This document shows, in pieces, positions 1 to 5,839 of a stretch of DNA of 8,134 nucleotides. The stretch lies in contig CALXPA010000036.1 of NCBI GenBank assembly GCA_944390185.1, forward strand, positions 1 through 8,134. Reading direction: 5' to 3'. Both the position numbers and the translations under genes were made by a program. The notes under the pieces were generated by a model. It ran no database searches and was not told the origin of the DNA. It worked only from the letters and a program-made list of their open reading frames with translations. Source of the stretch: an uncultured Alphaproteobacteria bacterium. Its GTDB lineage: Bacteria; Pseudomonadota; Alphaproteobacteria; Rs-D84. Position 1 is the first letter of the stretch. Every line of letters begins with the position of its first letter.

Positions 1-1
1 A

Positions 2-958
2 TGTAGGAACCTGGTATTATTGCCGTTTTTGTCGTGCCTGGTGATTGGTGGGGCGCGGGCAAATTGGGAATACGACGGATATTATGTTGGCGATGGTGCG
101 TATGTCGATAACGGCAGTCGTTTTGTCATATCTGTACGTGGCGGCGCATCTTTTTCAACGGCCAAGATAAAAAACCAGGTTGGATCACTGACATCCGAAT
201 ACTATATTGATACCGACACCGGTATTGTTATGTCGGCGGGGTATTGTGGTGATGATTGCGCCATGTTCACATACGCGGGAATGGCAGACTTGGCGGCATT
301 ACCACCACGTACGGACTATTCTGCGTTTACATTCGCCGCGGGGGCCAGTTTTGGGTGGACCATCCCGTATCATCCCCAGTGGCGGGTTGAACTGGGCTGG
401 GACCACATTTCCAAGGGCGAATATAATTCATCCCCATTGTATGAAGGTGACCTGGAACTGACCGGCGGGGACGTTTCGGGGATTGTTCTGCATTTAACCA
501 GTGGCGGGGTCCAGTCGTCTGTTTCAACCGACGTAATCAGTGTAATGGCATTTTATGATTTTTATGATGGCCTGCAAAAGCCGGCGAATACTGCAATCCC
601 ATATATTGGCTTTGGTTTGGGCTATGCGGATTCCAAGACGGTTATGAATCTGGCGGATTTGTATGGTGATTTGTCAGAATCGGTTGATATGGGTAACTTT
701 GGCCAGATGGATGAATACGGCGTGATTCAGTTTAATCGGTCTGAAAACAGTTCGGCAAATGTTGCGGGGATTGTTGCATTGGGATTGTCGTATGGGATTA
801 CAGAATCCTTGTTCATTGATTTTGGGGCACGCCTGATGTATATTCCGCGCATCAAATGGGGGCTGAATAATACAGACAATTCGCGCACACGCGATTGGTT
901 CAGCGCAGACAACGTCTTTATGGCGAATGTCTTGTTGGGGCTGCGTTTTGAATTTTAA
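2..958 (+). CDS. Outer-membrane beta-barrel protein, 5' end cut by window
   Basis: The frame is open from base 2 to the TAA at 956-958, giving 318 visible codons. The first ~20 residues form a signal peptide: a hydrophobic run (LVLLPFLSCLVIGG) followed by ARA-N, a good signal peptidase I site. The initiator therefore probably lies a codon or two before the window; the only in-window start is TTG at 20, which would cut into the signal peptide. The mature part is rich in Gly, aromatic residues and alternating polar/apolar stretches, includes a PYIGFGLGY segment of the kind seen in small surface-antigen and opacity-type barrels, and ends in LRFEF, whose terminal Phe is the usual BAM recognition signal. 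Two close cysteines (GYCGDDC) could form a disulphide in a surface loop. Role inferred: a small monomeric outer-membrane barrel, possibly a surface antigen; no specific function can be named. It converges on comM across a shared terminator. Confidence 0.75.
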   Translation, partial: CRNLVLLPFLSCLVIGGARANWEYDGYYVGDGAYVDNGSRFVISVRGGASFSTAKIKNQVGSLTSEYYIDTDTGIVMSAGYCGDDCAMFTYAGMADLAALPPRTDYSAFTFAAGASFGWTIPYHPQWRVELGWDHISKGEYNSSPLYEGDLELTGGDVSGIVLHLTSGGVQSSVSTDVISVMAFYDFYDGLQKPANTAIPYIGFGLGYADSKTVMNLADLYGDLSESVDMGNFGQMDEYGVIQFNRSENSSANVAGIVALGLSYGITESLFIDFGARLMYIPRIKWGLNNTDNSRTRDWFSADNVFMANVLLGLRFEF

Positions 959-980
959 AAAATCCGCATCGCGGATTTTT
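958..980. terminator. Bidirectional Rho-independent terminator between convergent genes
   Basis: A 10-bp perfect stem (958-967 with 971-980, core ATCCGC/GCGGAT) with a 3-base loop. The T-rich run continues on the plus strand. The minus strand also has a run of T after the stem, so it can end both the barrel gene and comM. The stem starts on the last base of the barrel gene's stop codon and ends inside the comM stop codon. Confidence 0.85.
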
Positions 981-2499
981 ATTTTATCCCATATTTTCCA
1001 CGATTAATTGGGCGATACGATAATGCTTCGGCCAGATCGGACATTTCGATATTATCCGCCCCACGCAAATCGGCAATTGTACGCGCAATGCGGCGAATTC
1101 GGTTATATCCGCGTGCCGACATACCCATCTTTTCTGCGGCGGTGTTTAAAAAGTTCGTCAGTTCATCCGACAGTTGCGCAACCGTATCCAACGCCGCCCC
1201 GTCCAGTTGCGCGTTCGCCACGCCCTGGCGTGCCAGTTGTCGATTTCGGGCAGCGACGACACGTTCGCGAATTTGGGCCGATGTTTCTGTGGGTGCGCTG
1301 TTATCTTTGTTCATTTCCCATGGGTTTACTGGGTCGACATCAACATGCAAATCAATTCGGTCCAACAGCGGCCCAGATATCTTGTTTTGGTACGCTTCGG
1401 CACATCTGGGGGCGCGCGAACACGACAGTGCTGCATTTCCCAAATGTCCACACGGACACGGATTCATTGCCGCAATTAATTGAAACCGCGCCGGGTATGT
1501 TGCAGTGCGACGTGCACGTGCAATCATGATTTTGCCGGCCTCCATCGGTTGGCGCAGGATTTCCAACGTTGCACGATTAAATTCTGGCAATTCGTCCAGA
1601 AACAGCACGCCATTATGTGCCAACGAAATTTCGCCTGGTCGTGCATCCGCCCCGCCACCAGCCAGTGATACGGCGCTGGACGTATGGTGCACACTGCGGA
1701 ATGGGCGTGACGTAACCAGCGATTGTCCATGCAATTGGCCGGCAATAGAATAAATAATTGATGTTTCTAAGATTTCGGCCGGGGTCATTTCTGGCAATAT
1801 TGTTGGCAGCCGTGACGCCAGCATCGTTTTTCCCGACCCCGGGGGACCGACCATCAGCATCGCATGTCCGCCCGCCGCGGCAATTTCCAGTGCGCGTTTG
1901 GCGGCCGCCTGGCCATGAACTTCGGCCATATCCAGGTTATGTGTTGTATCCCCGCCTGTCATTCCGACGGCCGGCAGTGGCAAGATTTGCGTACCCTTAA
2001 AGTGATTTATTAATTCCAAGACATGAAACGGCGCCAGGATGTTTGTGTGTCCGGCCCATCGTGCTTCGGTTCCTTGGTCACCTGGGCATATTATGCCAAA
2101 TCCGTGTTGATTGGCCCAAACGCTGGCCGGCAGTACGCCGTCTGTTTTTAGTATTGCGCCATTCAGGCCGACTTCGCCGATGATAATATATTTGCTTAAT
2201 TCATCTTCTGGTAATACGCCGATGGCGCACAGTATTCCGCACAGAATGGGCAAATCAAAATGCGACCCGCTTTTCTCTAGGTCTGCGGGCGACAGATTAA
2301 CGGTCAGCCGCTTTGGCGGCATAGATAAATTCAGCGCGCTTAACACATTGCGTATTCTTTCCGCCGATTCTTTGACGGCGCGATCCGCCAATCCGATTAT
2401 ATTAAATTCTGGCTTTGCCAGACCGGCGGACAGTTGTACCTGGACATCAATACGTGTGGCGTCCATGCCATTAAAGATAACAGAACTTAAAGATATCAT
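979..2499 (-). CDS. comM: YifB/ComM-family Mg-chelatase-like AAA+ ATPase
   Basis: A 506-residue protein of the usual YifB/ComM length. The N-terminal ~180 residues carry the ChlI-like Lon-fold domain (VQVQLSAGLAKPEFNIIGLADRAV near 19-42, then VNLSPADLEKSGSHFDLP at 67-84). The AAA+ core has Walker A GPPGSGKT at 218-225, Walker B GVLFLDELPEF at 297-307, and NPCPCG at 346-351. Cysteines C348, C350, C360 and C366 form the family's four-Cys patch. SGPLLDRIDLHVDV follows at 375-388, and a C-terminal helical lid ends in YRPINR. In naturally transformable bacteria ComM is a hexameric helicase promoting branch migration of incoming ssDNA during recombination. It is also widely present in bacteria without known competence, so the gene alone does not prove competence. 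Start: ATG at 2499-2497 with no Shine-Dalgarno; a promoter-like sequence sits so close that the mRNA may be leaderless. It is monocistronic, divergent from lepB and convergent with the barrel gene. Confidence 0.93.
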   Translation of the reverse strand: MISLSSVIFNGMDATRIDVQVQLSAGLAKPEFNIIGLADRAVKESAERIRNVLSALNLSMPPKRLTVNLSPADLEKSGSHFDLPILCGILCAIGVLPEDELSKYIIIGEVGLNGAILKTDGVLPASVWANQHGFGIICPGDQGTEARWAGHTNILAPFHVLELINHFKGTQILPLPAVGMTGGDTTHNLDMAEVHGQAAAKRALEIAAAGGHAMLMVGPPGSGKTMLASRLPTILPEMTPAEILETSIIYSIAGQLHGQSLVTSRPFRSVHHTSSAVSLAGGGADARPGEISLAHNGVLFLDELPEFNRATLEILRQPMEAGKIMIARARRTATYPARFQLIAAMNPCPCGHLGNAALSCSRAPRCAEAYQNKISGPLLDRIDLHVDVDPVNPWEMNKDNSAPTETSAQIRERVVAARNRQLARQGVANAQLDGAALDTVAQLSDELTNFLNTAAEKMGMSARGYNRIRRIARTIADLRGADNIEMSDLAEALSYRPINRGKYGIK

Positions 2500-2505
2500 A
2501 TCGTC

Positions 2506-2534
2506 ATATTAAAACTTGCACAACATCAATTCAA
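2506..2534 (-). promoter_or_regulatory. Putative comM promoter (would give a leaderless mRNA)
   Basis: On the minus strand, TTGAAT (2534-2529) is followed after 17 bases by TAATAT (2511-2506); each box matches the sigma70 consensus at 4 of 6 positions. The comM ATG begins seven bases after the -10 box, about where transcription would start. The two boxes are modest, so this is a prediction from spacing and position. Confidence 0.4.
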
Positions 2535-2544
2535 GTTATAAAAT
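2516..2544 (+). promoter_or_regulatory. Putative lepB-rnc promoter
   Basis: TTGCAC (2516-2521), a 17-base spacer, then TAAAAT (2539-2544, 5 of 6 matches to TATAAT); an overlapping TATAAA at 2537-2542 is an alternative -10. Transcription would start near 2551, leaving a leader of ~23 bases with a Shine-Dalgarno. It overlaps the proposed comM promoter on the other strand. Confidence 0.5.
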
Positions 2545-2573
2545 ACCCGGGTCAACCAAGGGGATGTTCTGTC

Positions 2574-3461
2574 ATGCCAGCCAAGAAAAAAACAAATGTT
2601 GCACGTGATTGGTTCAATACCATATTTTATGGTGCACTGATTGCCATCGCATTCCGCAGCTTTTTACTGGAACCATTTAATATACCGTCTGGGTCGATGA
2701 TACCGACGCTGCATGTTGGCGATCATATATTTGTGGAAAAGTGGCCATACGGCTATTCCCGGTATTCGTTCCCGTTTGGGTCGTGGCATTTGTGGAATGG
2801 GCGCTTTTTTGGTGGCGAACCAGATGTTGGCGATGTAATTGTTTTTCGCAATCCCATTAATGAATCCCAGGATTATGTGAAACGCCTGATTGGACGGCCG
2901 GGTGACACGGTCCAGATGGTGGATGGTCGGTTGTACATAAATGGTGAAATTGTTCCGCGTGATAACCCGCGTCCCTATGTAATTGCAAATATACCGAAAT
3001 CATTGCGCAGCGCGGGATTCCACATTCCCGAAGAAAATATGATGATCAAGGGTAATAAAATCTGGGTTGATAACCAGCCAGCTGATTTTAATTATACGAT
3101 TGAATATAAAGATGACAAGTTTTGTCGTGCAAATGGCTGGGCGTGCGGTGTGTTTCATGGCACAGAATACACAGAAACATTACCGAATGGTGTCCAACAC
3201 AGTATTGTTGAAATGACAGATAATGGTCCATTGGATAACACGCCATTGTTTACGGTGCCTGAAAATCATTATTTCTTTATGGGTGACAACCGCGATAACA
3301 GTGGTGACAGTCGTGCGGATATTGGGTATGTGCCACGTGATAATGTTCTGGGGCCGGTGTGGTTTATATGGTATTCACACAATTATTATTCGCCGATGTT
3401 GGCGATATGGAACTGGGGCAGCAAGATACGCTGGGACAGGATAGGCATGGGGATTGACTGA
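2574..3461 (+). CDS. lepB: Signal peptidase I
   Basis: A 295-residue serine-lysine leader peptidase (family S26) that cleaves signal peptides from exported proteins at the periplasmic face of the inner membrane. A short basic N-terminus is followed by one membrane segment (~14-34). Box B PSGSMIPTL carries the nucleophile Ser41. Box D DYVKRLIGRPGD (100-111) carries the general base Lys103. Box E GDNRDNSGDSR lies at 237-247. These are the complete catalytic boxes, so the enzyme should be active. A C-terminal WFIWYS stretch is family-like. ATG at 2574 is preceded by AAGGGG (2558-2563), 10 bases upstream. It is the first gene of a lepB-rnc unit; rnc starts inside its last codons. The barrel protein and other exported products of this window would be among its substrates; the lipoprotein hydrolase would instead need LspA. 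Confidence 0.97.
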   Translation: MPAKKKTNVARDWFNTIFYGALIAIAFRSFLLEPFNIPSGSMIPTLHVGDHIFVEKWPYGYSRYSFPFGSWHLWNGRFFGGEPDVGDVIVFRNPINESQDYVKRLIGRPGDTVQMVDGRLYINGEIVPRDNPRPYVIANIPKSLRSAGFHIPEENMMIKGNKIWVDNQPADFNYTIEYKDDKFCRANGWACGVFHGTEYTETLPNGVQHSIVEMTDNGPLDNTPLFTVPENHYFFMGDNRDNSGDSRADIGYVPRDNVLGPVWFIWYSHNYYSPMLAIWNWGSKIRWDRIGMGID

Positions 3462-4095
3462 ATTGACGATACTGAATTATGATTTTAAAAATCCAGAACT
3501 GTTGGAATTGGCGTTGACCCAAAGTGGTGCGAATGCAACGCATAATAATGAACGTCTGGAATTTATTGGTGATCGGGTTTTAGGGTTGGCGGTGGCGACC
3601 CTGTTGTACGAAATGTACCCTGATGAACGCGAAGGTGATCTGGCGCGGCGGCATGCGGTATTGGTATCTACGGACACGTTGGCGGATATGGCGGTTCGAC
3701 TGGGGGTTAATAAAATGGTGCACCATGGTCACATGACTGCGGGACGCAATACGCATATGTACGCCAACACGATGGAGGCTGTATTCGGCGCCATCTATCT
3801 GGATGGTGGTTTTGCGGTGGTAAATGCGATAATTGTTGACCTGTGGCGTGATTTGGCGGCGGCGGATGCTGTTGCACCCAAAGATGCCAAGACCAGATTA
3901 CAAGAACTGGTCCAGAAACACGATTCTGGGGCGTTGCCAACGTATGAATATCTGGCAACAACGGGCCAGTCGCACCAGCCAGTGTTTAATGTCCGCGTGT
4001 CGGCCATGGGAAAGTCTGCCACCGCCAGTGGCCCCAGTAAAAAGACGGCCAGTATTGCGGCCGCGGCCGAATTGTTGAAACTGCTTGCATTTTAG
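3454..4095 (+). CDS. rnc: Ribonuclease III
   Basis: A 213-residue double-strand-specific endoribonuclease that processes rRNA precursors and structured mRNAs. The N-terminal nuclease domain has the signature NERLEFIGDRVLGL at 32-45, supplying Glu33, Glu36 and Asp40 (equivalents of E. coli E38, E41 and D45). The second acidic pair is NTMEA: Glu108 matches E. coli E117, but the residue matching D114 is Asn105. The dsRNA-binding domain follows from about 145 (KTRLQELVQ) to the end, with SKKTASIAAAAELL as its C-terminal helix motif. Only TTG starts are possible: TTG 3454, overlapping lepB by 8 bases with AGG at 3443-3445 upstream, or TTG 3463, with GGGG at 3449-3452 ten bases upstream. The first is preferred because the N-terminus is already short. 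Translation is probably coupled to lepB. The next gene is not era, the frequent neighbour in this operon type. Confidence 0.95.
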   Translation: MTELTILNYDFKNPELLELALTQSGANATHNNERLEFIGDRVLGLAVATLLYEMYPDEREGDLARRHAVLVSTDTLADMAVRLGVNKMVHHGHMTAGRNTHMYANTMEAVFGAIYLDGGFAVVNAIIVDLWRDLAAADAVAPKDAKTRLQELVQKHDSGALPTYEYLATTGQSHQPVFNVRVSAMGKSATASGPSKKTASIAAAAELLKLLAF

Positions 4096-4113
4096 ACATT
4101 TGGTATATAGAAT
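4085..4113 (+). promoter_or_regulatory. Putative secG promoter
   Basis: TTGCAT (4085-4090) overlaps the last codons of rnc. After 17 bases comes TAGAAT (4108-4113, 5 of 6 matches). Transcription would start near 4120, leaving a ~23-base leader with a Shine-Dalgarno. The layout, including the TTGCA -35 box, mirrors the lepB promoter. Confidence 0.45.
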
Positions 4114-4127
4114 TACTGGCGACAAAC

Positions 4128-4133
4128 AAAGGA
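4128..4133 (+). promoter_or_regulatory. Shine-Dalgarno that fixes the secG start
   Basis: AAAGGA lies 9 bases before ATG 4143 but only 3 bases before the in-frame TTG at 4137. This decides for the ATG. Confidence 0.75.
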
Positions 4134-4142
4134 ATATTGACA

Positions 4143-4505
4143 ATGTTTACAATTTTGCTGGTTTTATTGATAATAGTCGCAATTTTAATGATTTGCCTGA
4201 TTTTATTACAAAAGTCCGAGGGCAGTGGAATGTCCGGATCATCGGCGGCATCAATGTTTGGTGGTGCGTTGACTGGTGCGGCGGCGGGTAATTTTTTAAC
4301 GCGTGCGACGGCGTGGTTGGCAACGATATTTTTTATATTGTGCACGTTGTTGGCATTGGTATCGGCAAAATCTGATATCGCCACACAGCAAAGTGGCCTG
4401 CGCAGTGAATTGGTTCACCAGGCCGCAGATTCATCGGCGACCCCGGGCGCAAATGATGCAAATAATATATTGGATGCGGTCCCGCCTGCGCCCGCGGCAG
4501 AATAA
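4143..4505 (+). CDS. secG: SecG, protein-export membrane subunit
   Basis: A 120-residue protein, the small third subunit of the SecYEG translocon in the inner membrane. Two membrane spans are visible: ~2-22, and ~53-74 (LTRATAWLATIFFILCTLLALV). Between them is the family's loop: LLQKSEGSGM at 21-30, then a Gly/Ala/Ser-rich stretch and GGALTGAAAGNFLTRATA. The tail after ~76 is polar and ends Ala/Pro-rich, as in many proteobacterial SecG proteins. The ATG at 4143 is chosen because of AAAGGA nine bases upstream. It follows rnc by 47 bases with its own promoter-like sequence and is closed by a strong terminator, so it may be transcribed alone as well as by read-through from lepB-rnc. Confidence 0.93.
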   Translation: MFTILLVLLIIVAILMICLILLQKSEGSGMSGSSAASMFGGALTGAAAGNFLTRATAWLATIFFILCTLLALVSAKSDIATQQSGLRSELVHQAADSSATPGANDANNILDAVPPAPAAE

Positions 4506-4531
4506 AAAATCCCGCATTTGCGGGATTTTTT
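4504..4531. terminator. Bidirectional Rho-independent terminator after secG
   Basis: An uninterrupted 12-bp stem (4504-4515 with 4520-4531; core ATCCCGC/GCGGGAT) with loop ATTT and A/T tracts on both sides. It starts within the secG stop codon. It can also stop transcripts of the convergent small membrane gene ending at 4547, since the minus strand has a T run after the stem. Confidence 0.9.
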
Positions 4532-4546
4532 AATATATATGTAAAA

Positions 4547-4804
4547 TTATTTTTTCGATGTTTTCCGTTTTGCTGGTGCTTTTTTTACCGTGGCTGTTAC
4601 GGTCTTTTTTCCGGAAAATTCATCACGAAATGCACGGTACAGCGATGCGCCACATACGTACGCCACCAGTGCACTGAATGCCGTAATCAGTCCATAAATC
4701 AACCCGTCCGAGAAAAATGCAAAGAACACAACGGCGATAATCAACACAATTGTGTATCCCAGATTTTTACCGAAAACATTTAAAATTCTTTCAAAAGTGT
4801 TCAT
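4547..4804 (-). CDS. Small two-span membrane protein of unknown function
   Basis: An 85-residue protein that I do not recognise. Two hydrophobic segments, about 15-31 (LGYTIVLIIAVVFFAFF) and 37-57 (YGLITAFSALVAYVCGASLY), are separated by a very short turn (SDGLI), giving a hairpin in the inner membrane. The C-terminal ~20 residues are strongly basic (GKKTVTATVKKAPAKRKTSKK region), so both ends probably face the cytoplasm, where the tail could touch nucleic acid or acidic lipid. ATG at 4804-4802 is well supported: AAAAGGG lies at 4818-4812, seven bases upstream, with a consensus -10 box before it. It has its own promoter and lies between two terminators, so it is monocistronic. Holin-like size and topology were considered, but there is no phage context. 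Confidence 0.72.
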   Translation of the reverse strand: MNTFERILNVFGKNLGYTIVLIIAVVFFAFFSDGLIYGLITAFSALVAYVCGASLYRAFRDEFSGKKTVTATVKKAPAKRKTSKK

Positions 4805-4831
4805 TTTTCATCCCTTTTGTTGGACGGACAT

Positions 4832-4860
4832 ATTATATCATAATTTAAACAAAAAATCCA
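4832..4860 (-). promoter_or_regulatory. Putative promoter of the small membrane gene
   Basis: A perfect TATAAT lies on the minus strand at 4837-4832. The -35 position, 17 bases away (4860-4855), reads TGGATT, a poor match. The inferred start near 4825 gives a ~20-base leader containing the AAAAGGG site. Confidence 0.5.
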
Positions 4861-4861
4861 C

Positions 4862-4889
4862 AAAAAACGGTTGCAAACTGCAACCGTTT
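4862..4889 (-). terminator. Rho-independent terminator of the solenoid-protein gene
   Basis: A 10-bp perfect stem (4865-4874 with 4880-4889, AAACGGTTGC/GCAACCGTTT) with a 5-base loop. On the minus strand it is followed by six T; on the plus strand no T run follows, so it acts on the minus strand only. It lies 29 bases after the stop codon of the gene at 4918-5694. Confidence 0.85.
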
Positions 4890-4917
4890 AACAGGGGAAC
4901 TGGAAAAAAACACATAT

Positions 4918-5694
4918 TTATAAAATCACTTGGCCGCCGATACGCGCCGTGCGTGGAATCGGGCCAAACGAAGATGTTGGTGTTACATATATATTGCCTG
5001 TGACTGTGAATTCGCCGGCAAATTGCAGCATGCCCATATCGCGCAGAAACATGTTGCCTTCGACGCGTACGCCGCGTGGCAATACATACTTGCGCATGTG
5101 CTGCAGGTACAGATTGCCCTTGATAACTGTGCCGTTTTGCAACATTGTTGCGGCGCCACGGCTGTCAATTATGACATCGCCATACATTGTATTGCCCTGG
5201 CGTGCGGTTTGTTTGATTGCTGTCTTGTCTGGGCGAATACGCGCAACACGTACTGGTTCACCCACCATTTGGCGTGTTTTTATATCGCGTTTAATCGGCA
5301 GTACAGTTGACGTGTTAATGTTCTGGATATTTTTTTGCGCCACGTTCTGGGTCACATTGATTTCCGGCGCCAGATCATTTCGGGCCACAATGACCATCGG
5401 GGTACGATTACAGCGCACAATATCAATAATCAGCATTGAAAATAAAACGATTATCGCACACAGCAACGTAGAATTTACCAGACCAATTAAATCCAGACTG
5501 CGAATCCATGCCCATACGCGTGCGCACCCACGACCGATTGCGCGAAACGGAATACAAATCGCATTCCATACGCGTGCCCAAACAGACGTGTTTTTAGACT
5601 GTGATGCACGATTTGTGCGTTTGGCTGGTTTGCGTGACGCAGATTTACGCTCTATGCGACGTGCCGCGATTTTCATTTTCAGTGCTTTGAACAT
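4918..5694 (-). CDS. Single-span membrane protein with predicted periplasmic beta-solenoid
   Basis: A 258-residue protein whose family I do not recognise. Residues 1-68 are strongly basic (many Lys/Arg) and include a Trp/Arg-rich amphipathic stretch (VWARVWNAICIPFRAIGRG, 38-56). One membrane span follows at ~69-93. By the positive-inside rule the N-terminus is cytoplasmic and the rest periplasmic. Residues ~95-168 are an Asn/Gln/Thr-rich linker. Residues ~169-258 hold four or more ~20-residue repeats, each opening with a hydrophobic-x-G-[DNQ]-hydrophobic core: MYGDVIID, IKGNLYLQ, VEGNMFLR, VTGNIYVT, IGGQVIL. This pattern resembles short beta-solenoids, such as bactofilin-like or LP-x-G-x-x-V-x-G-N repeat proteins, but I cannot assign either. 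Start: ATG 5694, because AAAGGGG (5708-5702) lies seven bases before it; an in-frame ATG at 5724 would add ten residues but places that site inside the gene. The gene is divergent from the lipoprotein hydrolase. Confidence 0.75.
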   Translation of the reverse strand: MFKALKMKIAARRIERKSASRKPAKRTNRASQSKNTSVWARVWNAICIPFRAIGRGCARVWAWIRSLDLIGLVNSTLLCAIIVLFSMLIIDIVRCNRTPMVIVARNDLAPEINVTQNVAQKNIQNINTSTVLPIKRDIKTRQMVGEPVRVARIRPDKTAIKQTARQGNTMYGDVIIDSRGAATMLQNGTVIKGNLYLQHMRKYVLPRGVRVEGNMFLRDMGMLQFAGEFTVTGNIYVTPTSSFGPIPRTARIGGQVIL

Positions 5695-5701
5695 TGCGCT
5701 A

Positions 5702-5708
5702 CCCCTTT
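5702..5708 (-). promoter_or_regulatory. Shine-Dalgarno that fixes the solenoid-protein start
   Basis: AAAGGGG on the minus strand lies seven bases before ATG 5694. It argues for that start over the upstream in-frame ATG at 5724, which lies near the predicted transcription start and has no Shine-Dalgarno of its own. Confidence 0.75.
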
Positions 5709-5726
5709 GGTTTGTTTTATACACTA

Positions 5727-5754
5727 ATTATGTCCCAAAAATAATATTTGTCAA
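5727..5754 (-). promoter_or_regulatory. Promoter of the solenoid-protein gene
   Basis: On the minus strand, a perfect TTGACA (5754-5749), a 16-base spacer, then CATAAT (5732-5727, 5 of 6 matches). Transcription would start near 5720, giving a ~26-base leader that holds AAAGGGG. The -35 box is the nearest of three TTGACA copies repeated every 12 bp. Confidence 0.65.
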
Positions 5755-5780
5755 GTATTTTGTCAAGATATTTGTCAAGT
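5745..5780. repeat. Three tandem 12-bp repeats in the divergent control region
   Basis: Three units with an exact 12-bp period share TTTGTCAAG at 5747-5755, 5759-5767 and 5771-5779. Outer positions differ slightly; units 1 and 3 read TATTTGTCAAGT identically. On the minus strand each unit contains TTGACA preceded by C, so the -35 hexamer is present three times. They lie between the promoters of the solenoid gene and the hydrolase gene. They could be operator iterons or simple tandem duplication of a -35 region. Confidence 0.85.
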
Positions 5781-5803
5781 GGGTGTTCCGGGTGTGGAAA
5801 AAT

Positions 5804-5832
5804 TTGACCGTGGCCAGTGATTGGTGTACCAT
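5804..5832 (+). promoter_or_regulatory. Putative hydrolase promoter (would give a leaderless mRNA)
   Basis: TTGACC (5804-5809, 5 of 6 matches), a 17-base spacer, then TACCAT (5827-5832, 4 of 6). The GTG start codon at 5840 is eight bases after the -10 box, so transcription would start at it or one or two bases before. Confidence 0.45.
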
Positions 5833-5839
5833 CAGTGGG

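Noticed and set aside
1008..2512. Several plus-strand open frames of 60-173 codons opposite comM
   Set aside because: They are antisense to a fully conserved ATPase; their Cys/Arg/Pro-rich composition is typical of shadow frames, and no start signals were seen.
4137..4142. TTGACA just before the secG ATG as a -35 box
   Set aside because: No -10-like sequence occurs at 16-18 bases downstream, and it would start inside secG.
3986..4384. 132-codon minus-strand open frame across rnc and secG
   Set aside because: Antisense to two recognised genes; no promoter or Shine-Dalgarno.
5745..5780. CRISPR-like or replication-origin reading of the three 12-bp repeats
   Set aside because: The repeats are too short and have no spacers. 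There are no cas genes, no replication initiator gene and no DnaA-box cluster nearby.
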